Shown here one piece after another: positions 12,213 to 24,310 of a DNA stretch of 64,000 nucleotides; positions within the stretch are counted from its first letter, which is position 1; each line of letters opens with the position of its first letter. The translations under genes were made by a program, and so were the position numbers. The stretch is from Stutzerimonas stutzeri TS44 (GTDB lineage Bacteria; Pseudomonadota; Gammaproteobacteria; Pseudomonadales; Pseudomonadaceae), in contig AJXE01000001.1 in the NCBI GenBank assembly GCA_000263395.1, positions 124,001 through 188,000 of the forward strand, given 5' to 3'. The notes below the pieces were generated by a model. It searched no databases. It was not told the DNA's origin and saw only the letters and a list, made by a program, of their open reading frames with translations.

Positions 12213-13688
12213 TCAGTGGTCGACGCGGAAGGACTCGAACATGGCCGGGATCCCCGGGAACATGCCGACGCCCAGCATCACCGCGCAGAGCACGGCGAAC
12301 ACGATGGACGGGATCACCCAGCGATGCATGTGGCTCAGCGCCTGGCCGCGCTCCTTGTCGCCGATCAGCCCGAGGTTATCCAACAGCATGGTCAGTGACC
12401 AGCCGAATACCGGGTTCACCAGCGCCGAGGAGAACACCACGATCGCCGCCGACTGCGAGGTCTTGCCCTCGCGGGTCATCTGCATGCCGGCTTCCAGCAG
12501 CGGCAGGTAGACCCCCACCAGCAGCGCCACGCTCAGCACCGGCGGCCAGATCGCCAGGTCCATCGGGTAGCCCCACAGCGCCGCGATCACGCAGAGCAGC
12601 CCGGTCAGCAGCGCACCCGCCGGAATCGGCCGCTTGGCGATCGCCGCCGGCACCATGTAAGTCCCCCAGGAAGAGGCCAGGTTGCCGCCGCCGAGCGCGG
12701 TTCCGAGCGCCTGCCGGGTAGCCGCCACGCACATGGTGTCGTCGATGTTCATCAACACCTTGCGCGCCTTGCGCGGGTAGTTCAGCTCCTGGAATACACG
12801 ATGACCGAGGAAATCCGGCGACCACATGGCGACCGCGAGCACCGCGAACGGCGCCACCGCGACGAAGTGGTGCAGCTCCGGCAGACCCAGCTGCCAGCCG
12901 GTGCTTTCGCCCCACCAGTACGTCGGGTTGAGGTTGGGAATGCCCGGCTCGGTGGAGAACTCGAAGGGCGCACCGAGCAGGAGCGCGGTCAGCGCGGCCA
13001 GTCCGGCGCCAAGCGGGATCGCCAGCCAGCGCATGCGGATGTGTTCCAGGTAGGCATACATCACGATGGTGACGAACACCACGACGAAGGCCACATACCC
13101 CATGTCGAAACCATTGGCCCAGGCGAACAGTTGCTTGATCTGCGAGGTCACGCCGATGAAGCCGAGGTACAGCAACAGGCCGCCGCATACCCCGTCGCTG
13201 GTGAGCTTGGCCAGCAGGCTGCCACCCTTGGAGATCCCCAGCGCGAATCCCAGCACCCCAACCATCAGCCCCAGTGCCATGGGATGCCCACCCGACGCCA
13301 CGATCAGCGGAATCAGCGGAATCAGCGGGCCGTGGGTGCCGGCCAGGTTGGCCGTGGGATTGAGGAAGCCCGAGAACAGCACCACGAACAGAATCGCGGC
13401 AATCAGCATCTCGAAACGCACGTTCTCGATGACGAAGTCGTTGGACAACCCCAGCGGCCCGGCGAACGCCGCCACCACCGCCGCGACCATGACGATCTTG
13501 CCGATCGTCGCCGCCATCGCCGGCACCCAGTCTTCGAGCTCGAAACGGTAGTCGCGAAACGGCAGGTTCACGCCCCAGCGGCGTGGCGCCATGATTTCCA
13601 GCTCGTGCTCGAGGTATTCGGCACGGGTGGAAAATTCTTCCTTTGGTCGATGAAGCTCCGCGTAACTGCTTAGGACCCTATCTTTCAT
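12213..13688 (-). CDS. DUF3360 family multi-pass membrane protein
   Basis: A 491-residue integral membrane protein with about 12 hydrophobic segments, recognisable as the DUF3360 family (distantly like SulP/xanthine permeases). Its conserved traits are PRRWGVNLPFRDYRFELEDW before the first segment, NPTANLAGTHGPLIPLIPL, SKGGSLLAKLTSDGVCGG, NIDDTMCVAATRQALG and YMVPAAIAKRPIPAGALL. The preferred ATG at 13688 gives MKDRVLSSYAELHRP with GGGGTG 9 bases upstream; a TTG at 13742 is in frame but unlikely. A solute transporter is likely, substrate unknown. It separates argB from the DUF4124/pyrE/crc block, unlike my recollection of PAO1. Confidence 0.85.
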   Translation of the reverse strand: MKDRVLSSYAELHRPKEEFSTRAEYLEHELEIMAPRRWGVNLPFRDYRFELEDWVPAMAATIGKIVMVAAVVAAFAGPLGLSNDFVIENVRFEMLIAAILFVVLFSGFLNPTANLAGTHGPLIPLIPLIVASGGHPMALGLMVGVLGFALGISKGGSLLAKLTSDGVCGGLLLYLGFIGVTSQIKQLFAWANGFDMGYVAFVVVFVTIVMYAYLEHIRMRWLAIPLGAGLAALTALLLGAPFEFSTEPGIPNLNPTYWWGESTGWQLGLPELHHFVAVAPFAVLAVAMWSPDFLGHRVFQELNYPRKARKVLMNIDDTMCVAATRQALGTALGGGNLASSWGTYMVPAAIAKRPIPAGALLTGLLCVIAALWGYPMDLAIWPPVLSVALLVGVYLPLLEAGMQMTREGKTSQSAAIVVFSSALVNPVFGWSLTMLLDNLGLIGDKERGQALSHMHRWVIPSIVFAVLCAVMLGVGMFPGIPAMFESFRVDH

Positions 13689-13868
13689 GATGTTTATCAC
13701 CCCATAAATCCGGGGCGAAGGGTACAGGCCGGATCGCGACAACTCACCACGACCATAACCCCATTGATTCAGAGCAATTTGCCTGTTATCGCGCGTACCG
13801 CGCGACAGCTTCAGCCGCCATCATCCGATGGCGGAACATCCGCAAGGGCAAGATAAGTGCGCGACATC

Positions 13869-14462
13869 TCAGCGCGAGCGGCCGAGCAGTTCGACCAACC
13901 TCTGGCGATCGCGGCCGAAGCTGGCGTCCGCCTCGGTCTTGGCCTGCTGGTAGCGCTGCAGATCGCGCTGCCGACCCGCCTGCTCCTGGTCCAGGTTGGC
14001 GATCTGCGCCAGCAGATTCTGCGGAACCTCGCGACCGGCACGCTCGTGCCGGGCAGCCTGGGCGCGCAGACTCTCCTGCTGCGTGCGCAGCGATTGCAGG
14101 TTGCTCTGGGTAATGCCGATGAGGCTGTCGAGCTCGGCCAACTTGCGCTTGCGGGCGCGCTCCACATCGCCGGGGCTGGCATACAGCCGCAGCAGCTGCG
14201 CATCCGCCGCGGCCTGCGCCTTCTCCTGCTGCAAGCGCTGCCTTTCCTCGGCCGTCGGCGCCGGCGGCACCACCCGGACCACCCGCCCCTGCTCGTTCAA
14301 CACCTGGTAACCGCGGCCGATGTACTGCGGCGGCACGCCATGTCGGTCGAGCACCACTACGCCGCGCTCGTCGGTATAGCGATACAGCTCGGCGGCGTCA
14401 GCCAGCGTCGCGTTCAGCAATCCCAGCGCAACGAGCAAGCGAACGATTACCGGCTGGAGCAT
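13869..14462 (-). CDS. DUF4124 domain-containing exported coiled-coil protein
   Basis: A roughly 197-residue protein from ATG 14462 (GTG at 14471 is possible). A Sec signal (IVRLLVALGLLNATLADA) is followed by a DUF4124 module, AELYRYTDERGVVVLDRHGV, a short beta-rich domain common in pseudomonad envelope proteins. The remainder is rich in Gln, Arg and Ala and strongly coiled-coil (about residues 65-190, with AEERQRLQQEKAQAAADAQ). It lies between the DUF3360 gene and pyrE on the minus strand, as the PAO1 homologue does next to pyrE (from memory). Periplasmic; role unknown. Confidence 0.82.
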   Translation of the reverse strand: MLQPVIVRLLVALGLLNATLADAAELYRYTDERGVVVLDRHGVPPQYIGRGYQVLNEQGRVVRVVPPAPTAEERQRLQQEKAQAAADAQLLRLYASPGDVERARKRKLAELDSLIGITQSNLQSLRTQQESLRAQAARHERAGREVPQNLLAQIANLDQEQAGRQRDLQRYQQAKTEADASFGRDRQRLVELLGRSR

Positions 14463-14481
14463 GCGAGACACCTATCCCTGA

Positions 14482-15123
14482 TCAGATTCCGTACTGCGCG
14501 CGATAGGCCTGCACCGCGGGCAGATGCTGTTTGAGCTGATTATCTTCTTCCAGATACTCGAGCACCTGCGACAGCGACACAATGCTGATGACCGGCATCG
14601 CGTAGTCGCGCTCCACTTCCTGGATCGCCGACAGCTTGCCCTGGCCACGCTCCTGGCGGTTGAGCGCGATCAGCACGCCGGCCGCCTGCGCCTGTTGTCC
14701 CTGGATGATCTGCATGACCTCGCGGATCGCCGTACCGGCGGTGATCACGTCGTCGACGATCAGCACGCGCCCGGTCAGCGGCGCGCCGACCAGGGTGCCG
14801 CCCTCGCCGTGATCCTTGACCTCCTTGCGGTTGAAGCACCACGGCAGATCGCGCCCATGCTGCTCGGCCAGGGCGATCGCGGTGGCGGCAGCGAGCGGGA
14901 TGCCCTTGTACGCCGGCCCGAAGAGCACGTCGAAATCGATGCCGCTTTCCATCACCGCCGCGGCGTAGAAGCGACCCAGCTGCGCCAGCGCGCTGCCGCT
15001 GTTGAACAGCCCGGCATTGAAGAAGTACGGGCTGGTGCGGCCGGATTTGAGAGTGAACTCACCGAAGCGCAGAACGCCGCGCTCGATGGCAAAACGAATG
15101 AACTCGCGCTGGTACGCCTGCAT
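14482..15123 (-). CDS. pyrE: Orotate phosphoribosyltransferase
   Basis: A 213-residue enzyme that joins orotate and PRPP to give orotidine 5'-monophosphate in pyrimidine synthesis. The PRPP motif [12 protein letters not shown] is at about residues 120-131, and the orotate-contacting region [16 protein letters not shown] at 23-38. The catalytic loop [13 protein letters not shown] is at 97-109. Length equals the family norm. It is divergent from crc with 84 bases between starts, the conserved pseudomonad pyrE-crc arrangement. Confidence 0.96.
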   Translation of the reverse strand: MQAYQREFIRFAIERGVLRFGEFTLKSGRTSPYFFNAGLFNSGSALAQLGRFYAAAVMESGIDFDVLFGPAYKGIPLAAATAIALAEQHGRDLPWCFNRKEVKDHGEGGTLVGAPLTGRVLIVDDVITAGTAIREVMQIIQGQQAQAAGVLIALNRQERGQGKLSAIQEVERDYAMPVISIVSLSQVLEYLEEDNQLKQHLPAVQAYRAQYGI

Positions 15124-15207
15124 GAAGAAAATTCCCGGAAGCCACGGATTTAGCTAATTACAGAGAGCTTGGGTTATCATACACGGACGTGTTTTTAGGG
15201 GCCATTT

Positions 15208-15987
15208 ATGCGGATCATCAGCGTCAACGTGAATGGCATTCAAGCGGCGGCACAGCGGGGTTTGCTCAGCTGGCTGCAGGCGCAGAATGCCGATGTCATC
15301 TGTCTGCAGGATACCCGCGCCTCTGTCTTGGAACTCGATGACCCGGCCTACCAGCTGGACGGCTACTTCCTCTATGCCTGCGACGCCGAAATCCCGGAAC
15401 AGGGCGGCGTGGCGCTGTATTCGCGACTGCAGCCCAAGGCCGTGATCATGGGGCTCGGCTTCGAGACGGCAGACCGCTACGGGCGCTACCTGCAGGCGGA
15501 TTTCGACAAGGTCAGCATCGCCAGCCTGCTGCTGCCGACTGGCCAGGATGGCGATGCCAGCCTGAACCAGAAATTCAAGTTCATGGACGACTTCGCCCAC
15601 TACCTGGACAAGCAGCGTCGCAAGCGTCGCGAGTACCTGTATTGCGGCTCGCTGTATGTCGCGCACCAGAAGCTCGACGTGAAGAACTGGCGCGACTGCC
15701 AGCAAAGCCCGGGCTTCCTCGCCCCCGAACGCGCCTGGCTGGACGAGATCTTCGGCAACATGGCTTACGTCGATGCGCTGCGCGAGGTCAATCGCGAGGG
15801 CGACCTGTTCAGCTGGTGGCCGGATACCGAGCAGGCGGAGATGCTCAACCTGGGCTGGCGCTTCGACTACCAGATCCTCACCTCGGGCCTGCGTCGCTTC
15901 GTGCGTGGCGCCCGCCTGCCGCGCCAGCCGCGCTTCTCGCAGCACGCGCCGCTGATCGTCGACTACGACTGGACGCTGAGCATCTAG
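15208..15987 (+). CDS. crc: Catabolite repression control protein
   Basis: A 259-residue Crc, the exonuclease III/EEP-fold protein of Pseudomonas that partners Hfq on A-rich mRNA motifs to block translation of genes for less preferred carbon sources. The N terminus MRIISVNVNGIQAAAQRGLL and core CLQDTRASVLELDD keep the fold of AP endonucleases, but Crc is not known to be an active nuclease. Length equals that of the P. aeruginosa protein. Its position beside pyrE and upstream of the DUF4870/rph pair matches other pseudomonads. The start is assigned from family alignment. Confidence 0.95.
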   Translation: MRIISVNVNGIQAAAQRGLLSWLQAQNADVICLQDTRASVLELDDPAYQLDGYFLYACDAEIPEQGGVALYSRLQPKAVIMGLGFETADRYGRYLQADFDKVSIASLLLPTGQDGDASLNQKFKFMDDFAHYLDKQRRKRREYLYCGSLYVAHQKLDVKNWRDCQQSPGFLAPERAWLDEIFGNMAYVDALREVNREGDLFSWWPDTEQAEMLNLGWRFDYQILTSGLRRFVRGARLPRQPRFSQHAPLIVDYDWTLSI

Positions 15988-16003
15988 CGTCGCACTTCAG
16001 GAC

Positions 16004-16030
16004 AGCCTGGCGCAGCGCATGCGCCAGGCT
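16004..16030. terminator. Hairpin between convergent crc and DUF4870 genes
   Basis: A perfect 11-base-pair stem AGCCTGGCGCA/TGCGCCAGGCT with a 5-base loop begins 17 bases after the crc stop. There is no T-run on either side, so intrinsic termination would be weak. It may instead block exonucleases at the crc mRNA 3' end. Confidence 0.45.
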
Positions 16031-16063
16031 CGCTCCGCCCGGAGCGGGACCGGCGCTTCGCGG

Positions 16064-16432
16064 TTACTTGATCAGTCGCCAGCAGAACGGATAACGGTAG
16101 GGCTTGCCTTCATTGGCACGGATGCCGGCGATGATCACCAGCACCAGTGCCACCACACTGACCAGCGCCATCAGCGGAAAGCCGATGAGAATCCAGGCGA
16201 GCAGCCCGCAGATCATCATCACGATGCTGAAGGTGATCTGGAAGTTCAGCGCCTCCTTGCCCTGCTGATCGACGAACAGGTCCAGATCCTTCTTCAGCTG
16301 CCAGACGATCAGCGGGCCGATGACGTTGCCGATCATCGGCGCGAGAAACCAGAAAAACGCCGAATAATGGCAGAACATCGCCCATTGGCGCGCTTCGCGG
16401 CCGGGCAACGGCACCAGCTCCTGATCGCTCAT
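16064..16432 (-). CDS. DUF4870 domain-containing small membrane protein
   Basis: A 122-residue inner-membrane protein of the DUF4870 (Tic20-like) family. About three to four hydrophobic helices are visible (YSAFFWFLAPMIGNVIGPL; FQITFSIVMMICGLLAWILI; LMALVSVVALVLVIIAGI) with the typical polar DLFVDQQGKEALNFQ between them. It starts 11 bases after the rph stop on the same strand, so the two are probably co-transcribed. The pairing is conserved in Pseudomonas. Molecular role unknown. Confidence 0.88.
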   Translation of the reverse strand: MSDQELVPLPGREARQWAMFCHYSAFFWFLAPMIGNVIGPLIVWQLKKDLDLFVDQQGKEALNFQITFSIVMMICGLLAWILIGFPLMALVSVVALVLVIIAGIRANEGKPYRYPFCWRLIK

Positions 16433-16443
16433 GGCTGCCCCAC

Positions 16444-17166
16444 TCAGTCGGCCAGCGCCGCGCGCTGCAGCTCGAACAGCTCGCGCATGCCGCTCTGGGC
16501 CAGTTCGAGCATGGCGCTCAGCTCGTGCGGCTGGAACGGCGCGCCCTCGGCGGTGCCCTGCACCTCGATGAAGCCGCCGGCGTCAGTCATCACCACGTTG
16601 AGATCGGTCTCGGCCGCCGAATCCTCGAGATAGTCGAGATCGAGCACCGGCTGGCCCTGATACATGCCGACGGAGACCGCGGCCACCATCTGCTTGACCG
16701 GATCGCCACCCTTCAGCCCGCCACGCTGCTTCAGCACCTTCAGTGCATCGACCAGCGCCACCATCGCGCCGGTGATCGACGCCGTGCGCGTGCCGCCATC
16801 GGCCTGGATCACATCGCAGTCGATGAACAGGGTGTTCTCGCCCAGCTTGCTCATGTCCAGCGCCGCACGCAGCGAACGGCCGATCAGCCGCTGGATTTCC
16901 AGGGTACGCCCGCCCTGCTTGCCACGCGCGGCCTCGCGCTGATTGCGCTCACCGGTGGCGCGCGGCAGCATGCCGTACTCCGCGGTCAGCCAGCCCTGCC
17001 CCTGCCCCTTGAGGAAACGCGGCACACCCGACTCGATGCTTGCGGTGCAGATGACCCGGGTGTCGCCGAACTCGACCAGCACCGAACCTTCGGCATGCTT
17101 GGTGTAATTGCGCGTGATGCGGATCGAGCGCAGTTGATCGGCGGCACGGCCACTGGGACGCTTCAT
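16444..17166 (-). CDS. rph: Ribonuclease PH
   Basis: A 240-residue phosphorolytic 3' exoribonuclease that trims tRNA precursors, adding phosphate to release nucleoside diphosphates as a hexameric ring. The start [13 protein letters not shown] is the family N terminus; a much longer in-frame extension upstream (to 17394) lacks homology. Motifs: [27 protein letters not shown] strand ([20 protein letters not shown]), [34 protein letters not shown] (phosphate and metal site) and [18 protein letters not shown]. Divergent from yicC with 145 bases between starts. Confidence 0.95.
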   Translation of the reverse strand: MKRPSGRAADQLRSIRITRNYTKHAEGSVLVEFGDTRVICTASIESGVPRFLKGQGQGWLTAEYGMLPRATGERNQREAARGKQGGRTLEIQRLIGRSLRAALDMSKLGENTLFIDCDVIQADGGTRTASITGAMVALVDALKVLKQRGGLKGGDPVKQMVAAVSVGMYQGQPVLDLDYLEDSAAETDLNVVMTDAGGFIEVQGTAEGAPFQPHELSAMLELAQSGMRELFELQRAALAD

Positions 17167-17202
17167 GTAGGTACATCCTGCTTCGGGGTAAGAGTGCCGG
17201 GC

Positions 17203-17208
17203 ATTATA
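17203..17208 (-). promoter_or_regulatory. Candidate -10 element for rph
   Basis: A perfect TATAAT on the minus strand about 37 bases upstream of the rph ATG, which would place the transcript start near 17196. No good -35 element is found 16-18 bases further upstream, so an activator or a weak promoter is possible. Confidence 0.45.
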
Positions 17209-17311
17209 GAAGGCTTGTCCGCAAAAGGGGCCGATTGCCGCCGCAACCCGGCTGGCGGTTTTTCCTTTACAATCCTTCGCCTTTCGCCATCCGCATCGAG
17301 AGGTCTCCCCG

Positions 17312-18864
<1,553 letters not shown>

Positions 18865-18872
18865 ACACGCAG

Positions 18873-18902
18873 AACCCCGGCGCCGTTGCCGACGCCGGGG
18901 TT
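18873..18902. terminator. Terminator after gmk, shared with convergent thiC
   Basis: A 10-base-pair perfect stem AACCCCGGCG/CGCCGGGGTT with a 10-base loop starts 8 bases after the gmk stop. A TTCATTT stretch follows on the plus strand, and the thiC stop is 18 bases further on. Probably acts on both genes. Confidence 0.7.
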
Positions 18903-18920
18903 CATTTCCTCACCGGCGGA

Positions 18921-20852
<1,932 letters not shown>

Positions 20853-20911
20853 TCAAGGGCATCGGGGTGCGCCGGAACTGGCGCCGAGAGCCTCGCCGCG
20901 ACTGGCGAGCA

Positions 20912-21001
20912 CATCTTGTTCCCTACGCAGGCCTTAACCTGATCAGGTTCAACGGGATCCGGAATTGTCCGATCTCAGCCTTCGCATCAAGGCACCCCGA
21001 C
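20912..21001 (-). promoter_or_regulatory. TPP (THI-box) riboswitch upstream of thiC
   Basis: On the minus strand the leader reads TCGGGGTGC near 21000, GGCTGAGATC near 20975, GAACCTGATCAGGTTAA near 20945 and GCCTGCGTAGGGAACAAGA near 20920. These are the conserved pyrimidine-sensing and pyrophosphate-sensing segments of the thiamine pyrophosphate aptamer in the right order. A possible -10 (TAGACT) lies at 21015-21020. Between aptamer and start codon a CTCGCC/GGCGAG hairpin (about 20891-20908) could be part of the switch. Confidence 0.93.
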
Positions 21002-21171
21002 AAGAACGCCGTCGAGTCTAATCAAGAGCCGCAGGAAAAACCACGCCAACACCGCCACAAGCCGACAGTTCGGTCATTTTTCCCCGCAACGCGACGGACA
21101 ATCGCAGCGCCTTGACCCTCCCTGGCCCGCCGCTTAGCCTTGCCCATCACGTCAATTCAGGATACGCCGAG

Positions 21172-22620
21172 ATGCTGCACAGACTTCCCCTGGCAATCGC
21201 CGTGGCAGCCATCTTCGCCGGGACGGCCTGGGCCGAAACCCCGCTCGCCAGCCGTACCGATCTGGTCAGCGTCTACCAGCATGCGGTCGCCAACAACGCC
21301 GACCTCGCGGCCGCCCGTGCGCAGTTCCGCGCGCGCCAGGAGGTGGTGCCGCAGGCGCGCGCCGGGCTGCTGCCCAACCTCAGCGCCGGCGCCGAACTGA
21401 GCGACAACGAGGTGGATGTCGACACCCAGCTGGGCTCGCGCTCGCTGTCGCGCAGCGCCACCGCCTACCAGGCAACGCTGAGCCAGCCGCTGTTCCGCGC
21501 CGATCGCTGGTTCCAGCTCAAGGCCGCCGAGGCCATCAGCGAGCAGGCGGCACTGGAATACTCCATCGCCGAACAGGAGCTGATCCTGCAGAGCGCGCAA
21601 GCCTACTTCGCCGTGCTGCGTGCACAGGACAACCTCGCCGCATTGAAGGCCGAAGAGGCGGCATTCAAGCGCCAGCTGGACCAGGCCAACGAACGCTTCG
21701 AAGTCGGCCTGTCCGACCGCACCGACGTCCTCGAGGCCCAGGCCGGCTTCGACACCGCGCGCGCCAACCGGCTGATCGCCCAGCGGCAGGTCGACGATGC
21801 CTTCCAGGCACTGTTCACCCTGACCAACCGCGAGTACCTCGCGCTCGAAGGCATCCGCCACAGCCTGCCGGTGCTGGCACCGGTGCCGAACGAGGCCGGC
21901 GCCTGGGTCGATACCGCCAGCCGGCAGAACCTCAATTTGCTGGCGGTGAACTATGCCGTGACCGCCGCCGAGCAAACCCTGCGCCAGCGCCGCGCCGGCC
22001 ATGCGCCGACGCTCGATGCGGTGGCGTCCTACCGCAAGGGCGACAACGATGCGCTGGGCTTCTCCAACAGCACGGAAATTCCGGGCGTGCCGCTGCCACG
22101 CTACACCGGTGATGCCGAGCAGCGCAGCATCGGCCTGCAGCTGAACATTCCGCTGTACAGCGGCGGCTTGACCCGTTCGCAGAGCCGCGAAGCCTTCCAC
22201 CTGCTCAGTCAGAGTGAACAGCAGCGTGAGAGCCTGCGCCGCCAGGTCGTCGAGGCCACGCGCAACCTGCATCGCGCGGTGAACACCGACATCGAACAGG
22301 TACAGGCGCGCCGGCAGTCGATCATCTCCAACCAGAGCGCGCTGGAGGCCACCGAGATCGGCTATCAGGTCGGTACGCGCAATATCGTCGACGTGCTCGA
22401 CACCCAGCGCCGGCTGTACGCCGCGGTGCGCGACTACAACGACGCACGCTACGACTACATCCTCGACAACCTGCGTCTGAAGCAGGCCGCCGGCACGCTG
22501 AACCCGGACGACCTGCAGCAGCTGGCCGCCTACCTCAAGCCCGACTACGACCCGGACCGCGACTTCCTGCCGACGGACCTGCCGCAGAGCATCGGCCAGC
22601 CGGTGCGGGTGGATTATTGA
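21172..22620 (+). CDS. tolC: TolC-family outer membrane efflux channel
   Basis: A 482-residue outer membrane factor. The signal peptide is MLHRLPLAIAVAAIFAGTAWA, and the chosen ATG at 21172 gives it directly. The mature protein holds the two-repeat helical barrel pattern: LVSVYQHAVANNADLAAARA opens repeat 1, and LNLLAVNYAVTAAEQTLRQR opens repeat 2. The equatorial NVGTRNIVDVLDTQR-type motif appears as YQVGTRNIVDVLDTQRRLYA. It forms trimeric channels with resolution-nodulation-division or ABC pumps and type I secretion systems. It diverges from thiC, the same neighbour as in PAO1 (from memory). Confidence 0.9.
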   Translation: MLHRLPLAIAVAAIFAGTAWAETPLASRTDLVSVYQHAVANNADLAAARAQFRARQEVVPQARAGLLPNLSAGAELSDNEVDVDTQLGSRSLSRSATAYQATLSQPLFRADRWFQLKAAEAISEQAALEYSIAEQELILQSAQAYFAVLRAQDNLAALKAEEAAFKRQLDQANERFEVGLSDRTDVLEAQAGFDTARANRLIAQRQVDDAFQALFTLTNREYLALEGIRHSLPVLAPVPNEAGAWVDTASRQNLNLLAVNYAVTAAEQTLRQRRAGHAPTLDAVASYRKGDNDALGFSNSTEIPGVPLPRYTGDAEQRSIGLQLNIPLYSGGLTRSQSREAFHLLSQSEQQRESLRRQVVEATRNLHRAVNTDIEQVQARRQSIISNQSALEATEIGYQVGTRNIVDVLDTQRRLYAAVRDYNDARYDYILDNLRLKQAAGTLNPDDLQQLAAYLKPDYDPDRDFLPTDLPQSIGQPVRVDY

Positions 22621-22656
22621 GCCGGGGGTTGCCGGGGTTCGCCTGAACCGTGAGGC

Positions 22657-22780
22657 GGTGGGCTGAAGCCCACCCTACGGTATGCCCGTGCTGGGGGCGG
22701 TTCCGTTGCGTTTTACCTCGCGGCGCAGGTGATGCGTGTCGCCTGGCCGTGGCGCAGCGTAGGGTGGGCTTCAGCCCACC
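22657..22780. repeat. Inverted pair of REP-like elements (REPIN-type)
   Basis: A 23-base perfect inverted repeat: 22657-22679 is the reverse complement of 22758-22780, separated by 78 bases. Each arm is itself a hairpin (GGTGGGCT, two bases, AGCCCACC) preceded by the tetranucleotide GTAG pointing to the centre. GTAG-tailed hairpins in inverted pairs are the layout of REP sequences mobilised by RAYT transposases. It lies between the convergent tolC and waaA genes and may also stop transcription from both sides. No RAYT gene is in the window. Confidence 0.75.
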
Positions 22781-22820
22781 AGCCGTCGCCGCAAGCACCA
22801 CACCACCGCCAGGCCAGCCG

Positions 22821-24107
22821 CTACCGGCCAAGCAGGCGCTCCAATCCCGCCAACAGGCGCTGCAACGCACCCTGATTGGCCTTGAGCACCGCCAACCCGG
22901 CGTCACGCATCCGCTGCGCCGCAGCCGGATCGCGCCAGAGCGCACCAACTGCGTCAGCCAGCTGTTCGGCATCCTGCACTTCGCGCAGGGCGCCGGCATC
23001 GCGCAGCTGCGCGGCTATCTCGAGGAAGTTGAACAGGTGCGGGCCGCTGAGCACCGGCTTGCCCAGCGCCGCCGGCTCCAGCAGGTTGTGCCCGCCGTTG
23101 GGCACCAGGCTGCCGCCGACGAAGGCAATGTCCGCCAGCGCGTAGAGAAACAGCAGCTCGCCCATCGTGTCACCGAGCAGCACCTGGGTATGCGCGGTGA
23201 CGTCCTCGCCCTGCGAGCGCCGGACGGTGGCGAAACCCTGCTGACGGCACAGCTCGGCCATCGCCGCGAAGCGCTCCGGATGCCGCGGCACCAGGATCAG
23301 CAGCGCCTGCGGATCTCGCGCCAGCAGCTGCCGATGCGCCGCCAGGGCGATCTCGTCCTCGCCGGCGTGAGTGCTCGCCGCAATCCACACGGGGCGCTGC
23401 GCCGCGCCCCACTGCGTGCGCAGCTCGCCCGCCCGCGCCAGCAGCGCCGGATCGATGGTCAGATCGAACTTGATCGAGCCGGTGACCTCGACGCATTCGG
23501 CACGCGCGCCCAGCGCGAGGAAACGTTCCGCCTCGGCAGCCGTCTGCACCGCGATCAGGCTCAGTTCGCTCAGCATCGGTGCGGTCAGGCGGGCGAAGCG
23601 GGCGTAACCACGCGCCGAGCGTTCGGACAGCCGCGCATTGGCCAATGCCAGCGGAATACCGCGCCGTGCGCATTGATGGATGTGGTTGGGCCACAGCTCG
23701 GTTTCCATCACCACCGCCAGCCGCGGCCGCGCACGCTGGAGAAAACGCGCCGCCGCCCAGGGCAGGTCGTAGGGCAGATAGCAGTGCTGCACGCGGCCGA
23801 CGTCGATCTCGGCGCCGAACAGCGCACGGATGCGCTCCGAACCGGTCGGCGTCATGCAGGTGATGGTGATCGGCAGGTCGGGATGGCGCGCCAGCAGCTC
23901 GCGGATCAGCGGCGCCGCGGCGATGCTCTCGCCCACCGACACCGCATGCACCCAGATGCCGCCCGGCTTGAACGCAGGCAGGCCGATGGCGAAGCGCTCG
24001 CCGATGCGCCGCGCATAGGCCGGCGCCCGCCACGCGCGCCAGAGCAGACGCAGGAACACCAGCGGCAGGCCGAGATGGAACAGAACGGTATAGAGAGTGC
24101 GATTCAT
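22821..24107 (-). CDS. waaA: 3-deoxy-D-manno-octulosonic acid (Kdo) transferase
   Basis: A 428-residue GT30 glycosyltransferase that adds Kdo to lipid A at the cytoplasmic face of the inner membrane. The N-terminal membrane helix MNRTLYTVLFHLGLPLVFLRLL is followed by RRIGERFAIG and GVSVGESIAAAPLI, which contains the catalytic-base glutamate. The C-terminal donor domain includes VPRHPERFAAMAEL, ADIAFVGGSLVPNGGHNLLE and AALGKPVLSGPH. The ATG at 24107 matches the family start. Divergent from the NRDE gene. Confidence 0.95.
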   Translation of the reverse strand: MNRTLYTVLFHLGLPLVFLRLLWRAWRAPAYARRIGERFAIGLPAFKPGGIWVHAVSVGESIAAAPLIRELLARHPDLPITITCMTPTGSERIRALFGAEIDVGRVQHCYLPYDLPWAAARFLQRARPRLAVVMETELWPNHIHQCARRGIPLALANARLSERSARGYARFARLTAPMLSELSLIAVQTAAEAERFLALGARAECVEVTGSIKFDLTIDPALLARAGELRTQWGAAQRPVWIAASTHAGEDEIALAAHRQLLARDPQALLILVPRHPERFAAMAELCRQQGFATVRRSQGEDVTAHTQVLLGDTMGELLFLYALADIAFVGGSLVPNGGHNLLEPAALGKPVLSGPHLFNFLEIAAQLRDAGALREVQDAEQLADAVGALWRDPAAAQRMRDAGLAVLKANQGALQRLLAGLERLLGR

Positions 24108-24310
24108 GGGGCCGCAGTTTACTCGAAAGCGCCGCCGCAGCCGCGGCCGCTTGCTCATCGGCGGCAGTCCGCTTCGTCACGGAACGCCTTCGGCAACGGC
24201 GCCGCGCAGCGCCCGAAATGGCGCGCCGCCCGACCGCCCGAGCCGCGAGTCTTGAGGCCGCCTCGCCTTTTCGTCTAGCCTGCCCATCCACCCGTTCTTT
24301 CCGGTGCCCC

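Noticed and set aside
15124-15207. TATCAT near 15175 as a crc -10 element
   Set aside because: It is 27 bases from the start codon, but no acceptable -35 is found at 16-18 bases upstream.
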